The notes: generated from the letters alone by a model not told the origin. A DNA stretch of 14,253 nt from CAZXCK01 sp964639225 (GCA_964639225.1 CAZXCK010000116.1:1-14253); one strand, 5' to 3'; shown: positions 7,154 to 14,062, counted from the stretch's first letter. Made by a program: numbers and translations.

Positions 7154-8875
7154 ATGGCAGCAACAGCCTACCCGGTCAGCGGCTTTCAGGAGCCGGTGAA
7201 ACGCCCGGCGCTGGTGGAATACCTGCGCTGGTCGATTGACCACAAAATCATCGGTGTGCAGTACATCGTTACCTCGTTTATCTTCTTTCTGATTGGTGGC
7301 GCGCTGGCGCTGCTGATTCGTACCGAGCTGATGGTCAGCCCGGATGAAATCACCGTCATGGCGGACGGCGTGGCTTATAACTCGCTGTTCAGCATTCACG
7401 GCACGGTGATGATTTTCCTGTTTATCGTGCCAATGTTCGCCGGATTTGGTAATTATCTCATCCCGCTGATGCTGGGCGCGAAGGACATGGCTTTCCCGTG
7501 GCTCAACGCATTCGCCTTCTGGCTGCTGCCGCCTGCCGGTATGCTGCTGCTGTTGGGCTGGTTCGTGGGGCCTGCCGAAGCGGGCTGGACCAGCTACCCG
7601 CCGCTGAGTACGCTGGCCGAGTTCAGCGGTGACGGCCAGACGATGTGGGCCTTGTCGATCCACCTGGTCGGTCTGTCGTCAATTTTGGGCGCGGTCAACT
7701 TCATCGTGACCATCCGCAACATGCGCCCGCCGGGCATGGGCTACTTCCAGATGCCGCTGTTTGTGTGGGCCACGCTGGCCACGTCGATCATCGTGCTGCT
7801 GGCGACACCCTTCCTGGCTGGCGCGCTGACGCTGATGCTCTTCGACCGGGTGGCCGGGACGACCTTCTTTGACCCGGCGGGCGGCGGCGACGTGCTGCTG
7901 TGGCAGAACGTGTTCTGGTTCTACAGCCATCCGGCGGTGTACATCATGATTTTGCCGGGCATGGGCGTCCTCAGCGAGGTGCTGTCCATCCACTCGCGCA
8001 AGCCGATCTTCGGCTATCGCATGATCGCCCTGTCGAGCATGGCCATCGCGCTGGTGGGGTTCACCGTGTGGGCGCATCACATGTTCACCAGCCTGCAGCC
8101 GGAACTGCGCATTCCGTTCATGATTACCTCGATGATTATCGCCGTGCCCACCGGCATCAAGATTTTTGGCTGGCTGGCGACGATCTGGATGGGCAAAATC
8201 CGTTTCACCAGCGCCATGCTCTTCAGCCTGGGCTTTCTGTCGATGTTCGTCATCGGCGGCATCAGTGGTGTGATGCTGGCTGCGGTGCCTATCGACATCC
8301 ATATGCACGACACCTACTTCGTCGTGAGTCACTTCCACTTTGTGCTGTTTGGCGGTAGTGTGTTCGCCATCTACTCGGCGATTTATCACTGGTTCCCCAA
8401 GATCACCGGTCGCATGCTCGACGAGCGCCTGGGCCGCATTCACTTCGCCCTGACTTACGTCGGTTTCTTCTTCACCTTCTTCCCGCAGCATATCCTGGGT
8501 ATGCGCGGTATGCCGCGCCGTGTGGCGGTTTATGACCCGCAGTTTCATGACCTGAACATCCTGGTCAGCCTGGCGTCGTTTGTGCTGGGTATCTCGACCT
8601 TTGTGCTGGTCTACAACATCGCGGTGAGCCTGGTGCGTGGCAAAGTGGCCGGGGCCAACCCCTGGCGCGCGCTCACCCTGGAATGGATGACGACCTCGCC
8701 GCCGCCAGCCTACAACTTCGTCGGCGATCCGGTCCCTTATGAAGACCCCTACGGTTACGGGACACCGGCTTCGCAGGCTTACCTGGACGCGATGGAAAGC
8801 CGCTTCGGGCCGCCGCTGCCAGCAGAGAAAGCGCCGGAGACGGAAAAGCCGTCAGCGCAGCCTGCCGGAGATTAG
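7154..8875 (+). CDS. ctaD: Cytochrome c oxidase subunit I, A2-type (CoxA/CtaD)
   Basis: Product of 573 aa with about 12 membrane helices. It is the catalytic subunit that reduces O2 to water and pumps protons. Heme a ligands are H82 (FSIHGTVM) and H395; the heme a3 ligand is H393 (VVSHFHFVLFGG); CuB ligands are H259, H308 and H309 (VWAHHMFTSL). Y263 is placed for the His-Tyr cross-link. Helix VI reads FYSHPAVYI: the Glu of A1 oxidases (HPEVY) is Ala261, and Y257-S258 precede the His, the signature of the A2 subfamily. D111 with N100 and N118 marks the D-channel entry, and T333/K336 (VPTGIKIFGW) the K-channel. MPRR (453-456) would bind heme propionates. ATG 7154 has AAAGG at 7141-7145, 8 nt away. 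The C-terminal ~50 residues form a Pro/Glu-rich cytosolic tail. Confidence 0.98.
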   Translation: MAATAYPVSGFQEPVKRPALVEYLRWSIDHKIIGVQYIVTSFIFFLIGGALALLIRTELMVSPDEITVMADGVAYNSLFSIHGTVMIFLFIVPMFAGFGNYLIPLMLGAKDMAFPWLNAFAFWLLPPAGMLLLLGWFVGPAEAGWTSYPPLSTLAEFSGDGQTMWALSIHLVGLSSILGAVNFIVTIRNMRPPGMGYFQMPLFVWATLATSIIVLLATPFLAGALTLMLFDRVAGTTFFDPAGGGDVLLWQNVFWFYSHPAVYIMILPGMGVLSEVLSIHSRKPIFGYRMIALSSMAIALVGFTVWAHHMFTSLQPELRIPFMITSMIIAVPTGIKIFGWLATIWMGKIRFTSAMLFSLGFLSMFVIGGISGVMLAAVPIDIHMHDTYFVVSHFHFVLFGGSVFAIYSAIYHWFPKITGRMLDERLGRIHFALTYVGFFFTFFPQHILGMRGMPRRVAVYDPQFHDLNILVSLASFVLGISTFVLVYNIAVSLVRGKVAGANPWRALTLEWMTTSPPPAYNFVGDPVPYEDPYGYGTPASQAYLDAMESRFGPPLPAEKAPETEKPSAQPAGD

Positions 8876-8889
8876 TGAACGAATAACAC

Positions 8890-8918
8890 CAGGGGGCGCA
8901 TCAGCTATGCGCCCCCTG
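8890..8918 (+). other. Perfect 12-bp hairpin between ctaD and the subunit III-like gene
   Basis: CAGGGGGCGCAT (8890-8901) pairs perfectly with ATGCGCCCCCTG (8907-8918) around a 5-nt loop, 14 nt after the ctaD stop. The sequence after it is CCTGTGG, with no T-tract, so it does not look like a full intrinsic terminator. It may attenuate transcription, or block 3'-5' decay so that more ctaC-ctaD message survives than downstream message. Confidence 0.6.
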
Positions 8919-8974
8919 CCTGTGGTGGATAATCAGGACATTAACAAGCGAAACGGGATTTACTGGTAAGCAAC

Positions 8975-9553
8975 ATGCAGCGAGAGTACGATCTGGAAGA
9001 ACACCTGACCCGCGACGAACTGCTGGCCCTGCGCAACAAGCGCGCCGGTGTGTTCGTGTTTCAGGTGAGTTGGATTATGGCGTTTGTGTGCCTGGTGGTG
9101 GTTAACTGGCAGTTGCGCTTCTCGCCGAACTGGATGCCGCCGGGAACCGAGCCGGTGAGCGCCGTACCGGGCGCGGTGGCGACGATTGGCCTGTTGTTAA
9201 GTGCGGGGCTGGTCAAACGGGCGGTGGACGCCGTCCGCGCCGATGACCAGCGCGCTTTCCTGATGCAGTGGCTGGGCGCGATGGGCCTGGGTGTGCTGTT
9301 TGTGGGCATTATGCTGGTGGAATGGTTCAGCGTGGAGCCGGGCACGCAGTACGCGCTGGTCTTCCGCTTTATGACCGGCTTCCATGTGTTCCACGCGCTG
9401 GCTATCGGCGTGTATATGCTGCTGGTGTATAACAATGGCCGGCGCGGCGCTTACGGGCCGTATGAATTCTGGGCTGTTGAAGCCGGGGCGCGGCTGTGGT
9501 ACTTCGTGCTGGTGGCCTGGCTGTTGTTTTACGTGGTGATCTACTGGGCGTAG
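8975..9553 (+). CDS. Divergent heme-copper oxidase subunit III-like membrane protein
   Basis: Product of 192 aa with five predicted helices (about 25-44, 64-83, 99-117, 130-152, 172-191). The segment PNWMPPGTEP (51-60) before helix 2, the segment FRFMTGFHVFHALAIGVYM (130-148), and the end VEAGARLWYFVLVAWLLFYVV (from 168) follow the subunit III layout (typically LTGFHGLHV and GLYWHFVD). The final motif has lost the usual His (LWYFVLVAW). The N-terminal ~24 residues are charged, with no subunit III-type FGMWLFISSE start. It is therefore a paralogue of ctaE, which lies two genes downstream, and it may be structural in the same complex. It has only a weak ribosome site (GGTAAG). The gap before it holds the 12-bp hairpin. 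Confidence 0.8.
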   Translation: MQREYDLEEHLTRDELLALRNKRAGVFVFQVSWIMAFVCLVVVNWQLRFSPNWMPPGTEPVSAVPGAVATIGLLLSAGLVKRAVDAVRADDQRAFLMQWLGAMGLGVLFVGIMLVEWFSVEPGTQYALVFRFMTGFHVFHALAIGVYMLLVYNNGRRGAYGPYEFWAVEAGARLWYFVLVAWLLFYVVIYWA

Positions 9554-9570
9554 CCAGCCGGAGCCAAAGC

Positions 9571-9599
9571 TTGCCGCTGCGGGCCGGATTCGCTATAAG
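9571..9599 (+). promoter_or_regulatory. Candidate internal promoter before the unknown membrane gene
   Basis: TTGCCG (9571-9576) and TATAAG (9594-9599) are 17 nt apart and match the consensus at 4/6 and 5/6 positions. They lie in the 88-nt gap, the longest after the ctaD hairpin. It could give extra transcription of the last three genes. Pattern match only. Confidence 0.35.
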
Positions 9600-9641
9600 T
9601 TATGTGGCTGGCTGCCATTTTCGCAAAGGAGCAATAACACC

Positions 9642-10760
9642 ATGAAACCGGGAATCACGCGCGCCGTCCCGATGGGAATACTGGGCTTTATTTTTGGGCT
9701 GCTATTTGTTACCGGCCTGCGCGCTCTGCAGGGCCTGGACCCAGCCTTTGACCTGGGCCTGGGTATGATTGTCGCCGCGTTTACGACGTCCGGCTTTTTC
9801 GTGTGGGGCATGGGCGGCTTCGACCCCCGCATGAGCCAGCATCCGCACGAGCCGGAAGTCAACGAACTGGGCCTGATCGTCGCTCCGGCGGAAGACGACA
9901 GCGCCGCCGATGAAGAGGAAGAAAAGTCGGCGCCGCCCTTCCGTGTTCTGGGCTATTCAATGTGGCAGGTCGCTTTCTGGCTGATTATGACGATTCTGCT
10001 GGTATGGGGCTTCGCCTGGCTGCCGACCGGCCTCACGCTGGAAGTCTCCAGCGACGCCGAAGCGCAGCGCAGCGCCATCGGTACGTTTACGCTGGATCTG
10101 CCGTTCCTCGACGAGCCGCTGGTGATGTGCCAGCTCACGGCCTTCGTCGGCGTGGTGATTATCATTCTGCTGGCGCTGGGGGCTGTGGCTGGCGGCATCG
10201 CGCTGCTGATGACCTCGCTCAGCCGCAACGTTACCGAAGCCAAGCAGAACGCGCCTGTTCGCCTGGCTTATCATGCGGAACCGCGCCCGCCCTTCGTGTC
10301 TGAGATCATCAAGATGGCGATCATCGCCGGGGCTTTTGTGGTGTTCTACGCCATCGGCAGCCCCATCGGCGAGGTGCTGCTGGCGCTGGTCATCATGGCG
10401 GTGGTGGGGGCGGCCCTGGGCGCGCTCATCACCCGACTCACACGCAGCCACCTCAGCGGCAGCGAGCTGACGCGCGCTTATATTACCGACATGTGCCTGG
10501 GCATCGCCTTTGTCGTCATGTTTCCGCTGATGTGGATTCTGCATTACGAGGTCTTTGTGGGCGTGCCGTTCGCCAGACCGGACTGGTTCCGCACGCTGGC
10601 CTCGCTGGGTGGCACCGTGGTTGTATCGCCGCTGGTGATTTTTGTGCTGTTCCCGGAGCGCGTCTCTGAGCTGGTTCGCGGCACCCTGGCTGGCACGGCC
10701 CGCTGGATGCGCGGCGGCGGACAGACTACCGATATTCAACAGGTCGAAGAGGCCAACTGA
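9642..10760 (+). CDS. Unrecognised polytopic membrane protein within the caa3 operon
   Basis: Product of 372 aa. ATG 9642 has AAGGAG at 9626-9631, 10 nt away, the strongest ribosome site in the cluster. About eight hydrophobic helices are visible near 8-28, 36-57, 105-126, 160-190, 222-240, 243-263, 284-304 and 318-337. Between helices 2 and 3 is a soluble loop with HPHEPE (67-72) and an acidic run DDSAADEEEE (85-94). I see no heme, copper or quinone-binding motif and do not recognise a family. It sits between two subunit III-type genes, so it is probably an accessory subunit or assembly factor of the oxidase; this is inference from position only. The tail after residue 345 is short and polar. 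Confidence 0.8.
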   Translation: MKPGITRAVPMGILGFIFGLLFVTGLRALQGLDPAFDLGLGMIVAAFTTSGFFVWGMGGFDPRMSQHPHEPEVNELGLIVAPAEDDSAADEEEEKSAPPFRVLGYSMWQVAFWLIMTILLVWGFAWLPTGLTLEVSSDAEAQRSAIGTFTLDLPFLDEPLVMCQLTAFVGVVIIILLALGAVAGGIALLMTSLSRNVTEAKQNAPVRLAYHAEPRPPFVSEIIKMAIIAGAFVVFYAIGSPIGEVLLALVIMAVVGAALGALITRLTRSHLSGSELTRAYITDMCLGIAFVVMFPLMWILHYEVFVGVPFARPDWFRTLASLGGTVVVSPLVIFVLFPERVSELVRGTLAGTARWMRGGGQTTDIQQVEEAN

Positions 10761-10799
10761 GTTCAGTAAGTAACGGAAACGACCAGAGGATGGTATGTG

Positions 10800-11423
10800 A
10801 TGAGTGACGCGGCTGTTGACCACCACCTAAGCCCTGAAGAAGAGGCGCGCAGTATCGACAACCAGAAGTTCGGCATGTGGCTGTTCATCTCCAGCGAGAC
10901 GATTCTATTCTCGGTGATGATCGCCGCTTATGCCGTTTTCCGCTTTCAGAACCCGGATACGGTCAAGGCGGTGCATGATGCACTTGGCCTGGGCGGTATT
11001 CTGCTGGTGACGTTTAACAGCTTTTTGCTGCTGGCCAGCAGTTGGGCCATGGTGATGGGCCTGCGCCGCATCCAGCGCGACGACAGCAAAGGCATGATCC
11101 GCTGGCTGGGCCTGGTGGCCGGGCTGGGCGTGGCCTTCGTCGGCCTGCAGGCATACGAGTATATGCAGCTCGCCGATAAGCAGGTCACACTGAGTTTCGC
11201 CAGCGACGCTTTCGCCGGATTTGGCATGCACTTTTACGCGCCGACCGCCTTTCACGGTGCCCATGTGATCGTCGGCGTGCTGTGGTGCCTGGAAGTCATG
11301 CGGCGCGCCAGCAAGGGGCGTTACAGCGCCCGCAATCACGCCGGGGTCGAGGTGTTCGGCCTGTACTGGCATTTCGTCGATGTGGTGTGGGTTGTACTGT
11401 TTACCCTGATTTACCTGATTTAG
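10800..11423 (+). CDS. ctaE: Cytochrome c oxidase subunit III (CoxC/CtaE)
   Basis: Product of 207 aa from ATG 10800; AGAGGA at 10785-10790 is 9 nt away. GTG 10797, one codon upstream, is an alternative. The protein has five helices in the short bacterial subunit III layout. Typical motifs are FGMWLFISSETILFS (24-38) with the conserved Glu33, FNSFLLLASS (72-81), LQAYEYMQL (116-124), FYAPTAFHGAHVIVG (145-159) and VEVFGLYWHFVDVVWVVLF (183-201). Subunit III stabilises subunit I and sustains proton uptake. It lies 39 nt after the unknown membrane gene and 15 nt before ctaF. Confidence 0.95.
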   Translation: MSDAAVDHHLSPEEEARSIDNQKFGMWLFISSETILFSVMIAAYAVFRFQNPDTVKAVHDALGLGGILLVTFNSFLLLASSWAMVMGLRRIQRDDSKGMIRWLGLVAGLGVAFVGLQAYEYMQLADKQVTLSFASDAFAGFGMHFYAPTAFHGAHVIVGVLWCLEVMRRASKGRYSARNHAGVEVFGLYWHFVDVVWVVLFTLIYLI

Positions 11424-11438
11424 TGAGAGTGTAAGACG

Positions 11439-11858
11439 ATGGCCGAACCAACTCAGAAACCGGAAAGCGCGCCGGATCAGCCGCAGGGCGTCAAACCGCC
11501 GTCTGCCGTCAGACCGGCCACCGAGCCGCACGAAGCCGCCGATGATAAGCATCATCACGGTGATACCACCGTCATCTTCGGCAGGGAATATCCGCTGCCA
11601 CTGTACACCAGCATTTTCTTCGCGCTGGGTGCGCTGACGCTGACCGAGGTGATCATCGCCGAACTGCTGGCGGGCGTCACCCAGATCAAGATTCCGCTGC
11701 TGCTGGCGATCGCGTCGGCCAAGGCATTCCTGGTGGTTTACTTCTACATGCACCTGGACCGCGACAGCCGCGCCTTCGCGGCGGCGCTGGTCGTGCCGTT
11801 CCTGATGGCGCTGCTGGCGACAGTGTATCTGCTATCGGTGCCTGCTGGGGCCTATTAG
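11439..11858 (+). CDS. ctaF: Cytochrome c oxidase subunit IV, prokaryotic type (CtaF)
   Basis: Product of 139 aa. The N-terminal ~50 residues are a hydrophilic Pro-rich segment with a His cluster (HEAADDKHHHGD, 31-42). Three helices follow at about 55-78, 84-104 and 112-133. The motif ASAKAFLVVYFYMHL (92-106) between helices 2 and 3 is the signature of the prokaryotic COX4 family. The subunit is small and non-catalytic and stabilises the complex in caa3-type oxidases. It is the last gene of the operon, 15 nt after ctaE. The long His-bearing N-terminal extension is unusual, since the family core is about 90-100 aa. Confidence 0.9.
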   Translation: MAEPTQKPESAPDQPQGVKPPSAVRPATEPHEAADDKHHHGDTTVIFGREYPLPLYTSIFFALGALTLTEVIIAELLAGVTQIKIPLLLAIASAKAFLVVYFYMHLDRDSRAFAAALVVPFLMALLATVYLLSVPAGAY

Positions 11859-11905
11859 GGGAATCTGCCGCGGACAGCCGTACCGGAGCAAAAACCACAT
11901 AGCTT

Positions 11906-11938
11906 AAAAAAACAGGGCGATCCGTGCGGGTCGCCCTG
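11906..11938 (-). terminator. Intrinsic terminator of the esterase-like gene
   Basis: Read on the minus strand, CAGGGCGA (11938-11931) pairs with TCGCCCTG (11920-11913); the stem extends by three further pairs, one of them G-T, around a 4-nt loop. Seven T residues (11912-11906) follow directly. It starts 8 nt after the stop codon at 11947. On the plus strand the same hairpin has only a poor T-tract, so termination of the oxidase operon here would be weaker. Confidence 0.85.
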
Positions 11939-11946
11939 CTGGTTGG

Positions 11947-13152
11947 TTATGACGTGGCTTGCGGGCCGGGGAACGTCCAGGCCAGCGCCTCTGGCAGCAC
12001 GCTGCGGAAGCCGACCAGGCCGTGCCCGCTGCCGACTTCGATGTACCGGTAGGCCAGTTCGAGTTCGCTGGCGCGGCGGCGCAGAATCTGGTTGAGGACT
12101 TTCGCCGGCAAATAGAAGCGCGAGCGTGTCTCGTAGCGCCCGACGGACTGGAAGATGCGGCGCGGCAGCAGCTCGGTGCGCTCGAAGCGCCCGGCATAAG
12201 CCAGGAGCTGCTCCTGAGCGATGCCCTTGCCCAGCGGCGGCGAGATCAGCATCAGACGGTTGAACACGCCCGGATTGTTGAGCGCCGCGTGCGCCGCCGC
12301 GATAGCGCCCACCGCTACCCCGCCAATACCAATACTGGCTGAATCCACCCGGTATTTGGATTGCACAAACGGCATCAGTTCCCTGACGGCGAAATTGTAA
12401 TGACGGTCGCTGCTGATGAATGTCTTGAGGCGGTCCTTCTGGTCGCCGCTCTGCGGCGTGGCGATAATGGCCGGCTCCATGCGTCCATGTTTGATGAGGG
12501 CGTCGGCGATGTGTGGCAGTTGCAGCGGTCCCACCGCCCATTGGCCATCCTGGAAAATCAGCAGCGGATAGGCGCGCTCCGGGTTGTCGTCGTAACCGGG
12601 CGGTGTGTAGACCCACAGCTTGCGGTCGCCGAACTTCAGATAGGCGCTGCTGATCGAATGCTCGTAGACCTGGCCGTGCCTGACGCGGTACATGCGGGTC
12701 CAGTCCGGGAAGGGGCGCGCCTGCTCCATGCGCAGCACGGAGACGTTCATCTGTGAGGTGCTCATGCGAGTGGGGTTCAGCGGGTCCACGCGCCAGTGAC
12801 GCGATATGCGCGAGACGATGTCCTGCTCCTGGGCCAGCGGCGTCATCGGGTCATCGACGGCCAGCAGATAGTCGAGCAGGTCGTCAGGAGCGAACTCGCG
12901 GGTGATGTACCACAACGTCGTCCCTTCGAGATGTTCCATCGGCGCGAAAGGCGGGTCGGCGGGAATGGTATCCAGGTTAACGGCGACGCTGCGCGTGCCC
13001 ATACCGACAAAGATAAACGTCGCCCGGTCGCCCTGCACCCAGGGCCATTCGAGATGCTCACGCAGCAGCGCGTCGACCAGCGTCTGCCGGTTGTCCGGTG
13101 ACGTTTGCATGGCCTCGCCTAAAAACGCATCAAATGAATCCCATCTGGGCAT
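11947..13152 (-). CDS. Esterase-D/enterochelin-esterase-like alpha/beta hydrolase lacking the nucleophile Ser
   Basis: Product of 401 aa. Residues about 35-130 form an E-set-like N-terminal domain as in Fes-type esterases (FIFVGMGTRSVAVNLD, then LEGTTLWYITREF, then VDPLNP). Residues about 165-396 form a putative-esterase (PF00756-like) fold, with YPLLIFQDGQW (195-205), RHYNFAVRELMPFVQSKYRV (250-269) and FNRLMLISPP (297-306). The nucleophile elbow, normally G-x-S-x-G, reads G278-V-A280-V-G282; the codon is GCG (Ala). The later triad positions look kept: E341 after SVGRY, and H377 in GSGHGLVGF. The enzyme therefore probably lacks ordinary Ser-esterase activity. ATG 13152 has AAGG 6 nt upstream. 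A weak TACAAT -10 lies at 13195-13190. There is no signal peptide, so it should be cytosolic. Confidence 0.85.
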   Translation of the reverse strand: MPRWDSFDAFLGEAMQTSPDNRQTLVDALLREHLEWPWVQGDRATFIFVGMGTRSVAVNLDTIPADPPFAPMEHLEGTTLWYITREFAPDDLLDYLLAVDDPMTPLAQEQDIVSRISRHWRVDPLNPTRMSTSQMNVSVLRMEQARPFPDWTRMYRVRHGQVYEHSISSAYLKFGDRKLWVYTPPGYDDNPERAYPLLIFQDGQWAVGPLQLPHIADALIKHGRMEPAIIATPQSGDQKDRLKTFISSDRHYNFAVRELMPFVQSKYRVDSASIGIGGVAVGAIAAAHAALNNPGVFNRLMLISPPLGKGIAQEQLLAYAGRFERTELLPRRIFQSVGRYETRSRFYLPAKVLNQILRRRASELELAYRYIEVGSGHGLVGFRSVLPEALAWTFPGPQATS

Positions 13153-13288
13153 GGTTCACCTTCTCCCTCGTGTGGTCTTTCGTGCGGTAATTGTAGCATC
13201 ACCGGGGCATAAACGCGAAATCAGCCCGCAGTGTGAGACTTACCTGAATGTAAGCTGAAAAAATTCGACTCCGGGCGACGAAGTCTTA

Positions 13289-13294
13289 TATAAT
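13289..13294 (+). promoter_or_regulatory. Possible distal -10 box upstream of the 148-aa gene
   Basis: A perfect TATAAT lies in an A/T-rich patch (13286-13297). The nearest -35-like hexamer, TTCGAC at 13264-13269, is 19 nt away and poor. It may be a second, weaker promoter for the small gene. Confidence 0.25.
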
Positions 13295-13341
13295 TCATCC
13301 AATCGCTTGTGAGGGAATGCACAACACACCACCTGCGCTGC

Positions 13342-13371
13342 TTGACAACCGGCTTCAAAAAGCCGTATGCT
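13342..13371 (+). promoter_or_regulatory. Sigma70-like promoter of the 148-aa gene
   Basis: A perfect TTGACA (13342-13347) is followed after 18 nt by TATGCT (13366-13371), which matches 4/6. It predicts a start near 13378 and a leader of about 70 nt before ATG 13448. The spacer is almost filled by an inverted repeat, annotated separately. Confidence 0.55.
13350..13365. promoter_or_regulatory. Inverted repeat inside the promoter spacer (putative operator)
   Basis: CGGCTT (13350-13355) and AAGCCG (13360-13365) are perfect reverse complements around CAAA. The repeat lies wholly between the -35 and -10 boxes and abuts the -10. Regulators that bind promoter spacers (MerR-like activators, or repressors that block polymerase) use such sites. 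No regulator gene is seen in the window. Confidence 0.4.
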
Positions 13372-13447
13372 CGTAATTGGAGCAGGACGCATTAATGACC
13401 AGATGGGGGAGCAGAAATTCAGGTTTTGTGCTCGAAAGGTTGTAACC

Positions 13448-13894
13448 ATGCAGCAAGATGAGTCACTCGATGGCTTGCCCATCCCCAGCCGTGTATGGAT
13501 TGAATCCCATGCTACCGACCCTGAAGCGCGGGATATTATCGTCGAGATGGAAGACGGGTCCATTTTCACGGGTTTGTTTGTCACGCCGGCTTATGTCGAG
13601 CGCCAGATGTCGCTGACGGCGGATTTGTGCCGCCAGATTCCGGACACGGTCCCGGCGCGTTTCGTCGCTCTGGACACCCCACACATTGTCGTCGAAAGCC
13701 TGGAGCGCGACACCATCGAAGACACGATCGATAACCTGCTGGTGCTGGAGGTTTTCGAGTGCGTGTTTACCCAGGTCACCGATAACCCGGTCACAGACCC
13801 GGTCACTGGCTCGACTACTAACGGCAACGGTCGCCGCGCTACGCAGGAAGTGGCGGCTGTCGTCCTGACGGATGTCCTTCGGGTAGAAGAGTAA
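13448..13894 (+). CDS. Hypothetical protein, 148 aa, family not recognised
   Basis: ATG 13448 has AAAGG at 13435-13439, 8 nt away. The frame stays open further upstream but there overlaps the predicted promoter, so the shorter start is chosen. There is no signal peptide or membrane helix. Residues 14-115 look like a compact alpha/beta or beta-rich domain, with the strand-like EMEDGSIFTGLFVTPAYVER (33-52) and an acidic helix ERDTIEDTIDNLL (86-98). A low-complexity linker (116-130, Thr/Asn/Gly) leads to a short C-terminal segment, TQEVAAVVLTDVLRVEE. A 12-nt tandem repeat in the linker (13784-13807) encodes NPVT-DPVT. No catalytic motif is seen. It has its own promoter and no operon partner. Confidence 0.75.
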   Translation: MQQDESLDGLPIPSRVWIESHATDPEARDIIVEMEDGSIFTGLFVTPAYVERQMSLTADLCRQIPDTVPARFVALDTPHIVVESLERDTIEDTIDNLLVLEVFECVFTQVTDNPVTDPVTGSTTNGNGRRATQEVAAVVLTDVLRVEE

Positions 13895-13900
13895 GCGGCG

Positions 13901-13916
13901 GGTCTGACGACAGACC
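13901..13916 (+). other. Small hairpin after the 148-aa gene
   Basis: GGTCTG (13901-13906) and CAGACC (13911-13916) form a 6-bp stem with the loop ACGA, 6 nt after the stop codon. Only TTCCCC follows, so it is at best a weak terminator. It overlaps and competes with the pairing of GCGGGT to 13947-13952. Confidence 0.35.
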
Positions 13917-14062
13917 TTCCCCAGATTCAGCCAGATAACTCCCAATACCCGCGCCTGAACCGGCGGCGTCTTGCTACGTGAGGCGGAAACAGGAACAGGT
14001 CGGGTCTTCTCCTGGGATTACACAGAACTGGTGCGGTTCCACAGAAACGCCGGACGTAAGCG

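Noticed and set aside
7679..8548. Minus-strand ORF of 289 aa opposite ctaD
   Set aside because: His/Arg/Gln-rich translation typical of the antisense of membrane-protein codons. There is no ribosome site or recognisable motif.
8890..8918. Calling the 12-bp hairpin after ctaD an intrinsic terminator
   Set aside because: No T-tract follows on the plus strand, and the oxidase genes continue in the same direction.
9957..10826. Minus-strand ORF of 289 aa opposite the unknown membrane gene
   Set aside because: His/Gln/Arg-rich antisense translation. The plus-strand frame has a strong Shine-Dalgarno and membrane helices.
11855..12616. Minus-strand ORF of 253 aa in another frame of the esterase-like gene
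   Set aside because: Overlaps the real frame completely, reads through its terminator and has low-complexity composition.
13367..13447. Earlier start (ATG 13367) for the 148-aa protein
   Set aside because: It would overlap the predicted -10 box. The ATG at 13448 has a well-placed AAAGG.
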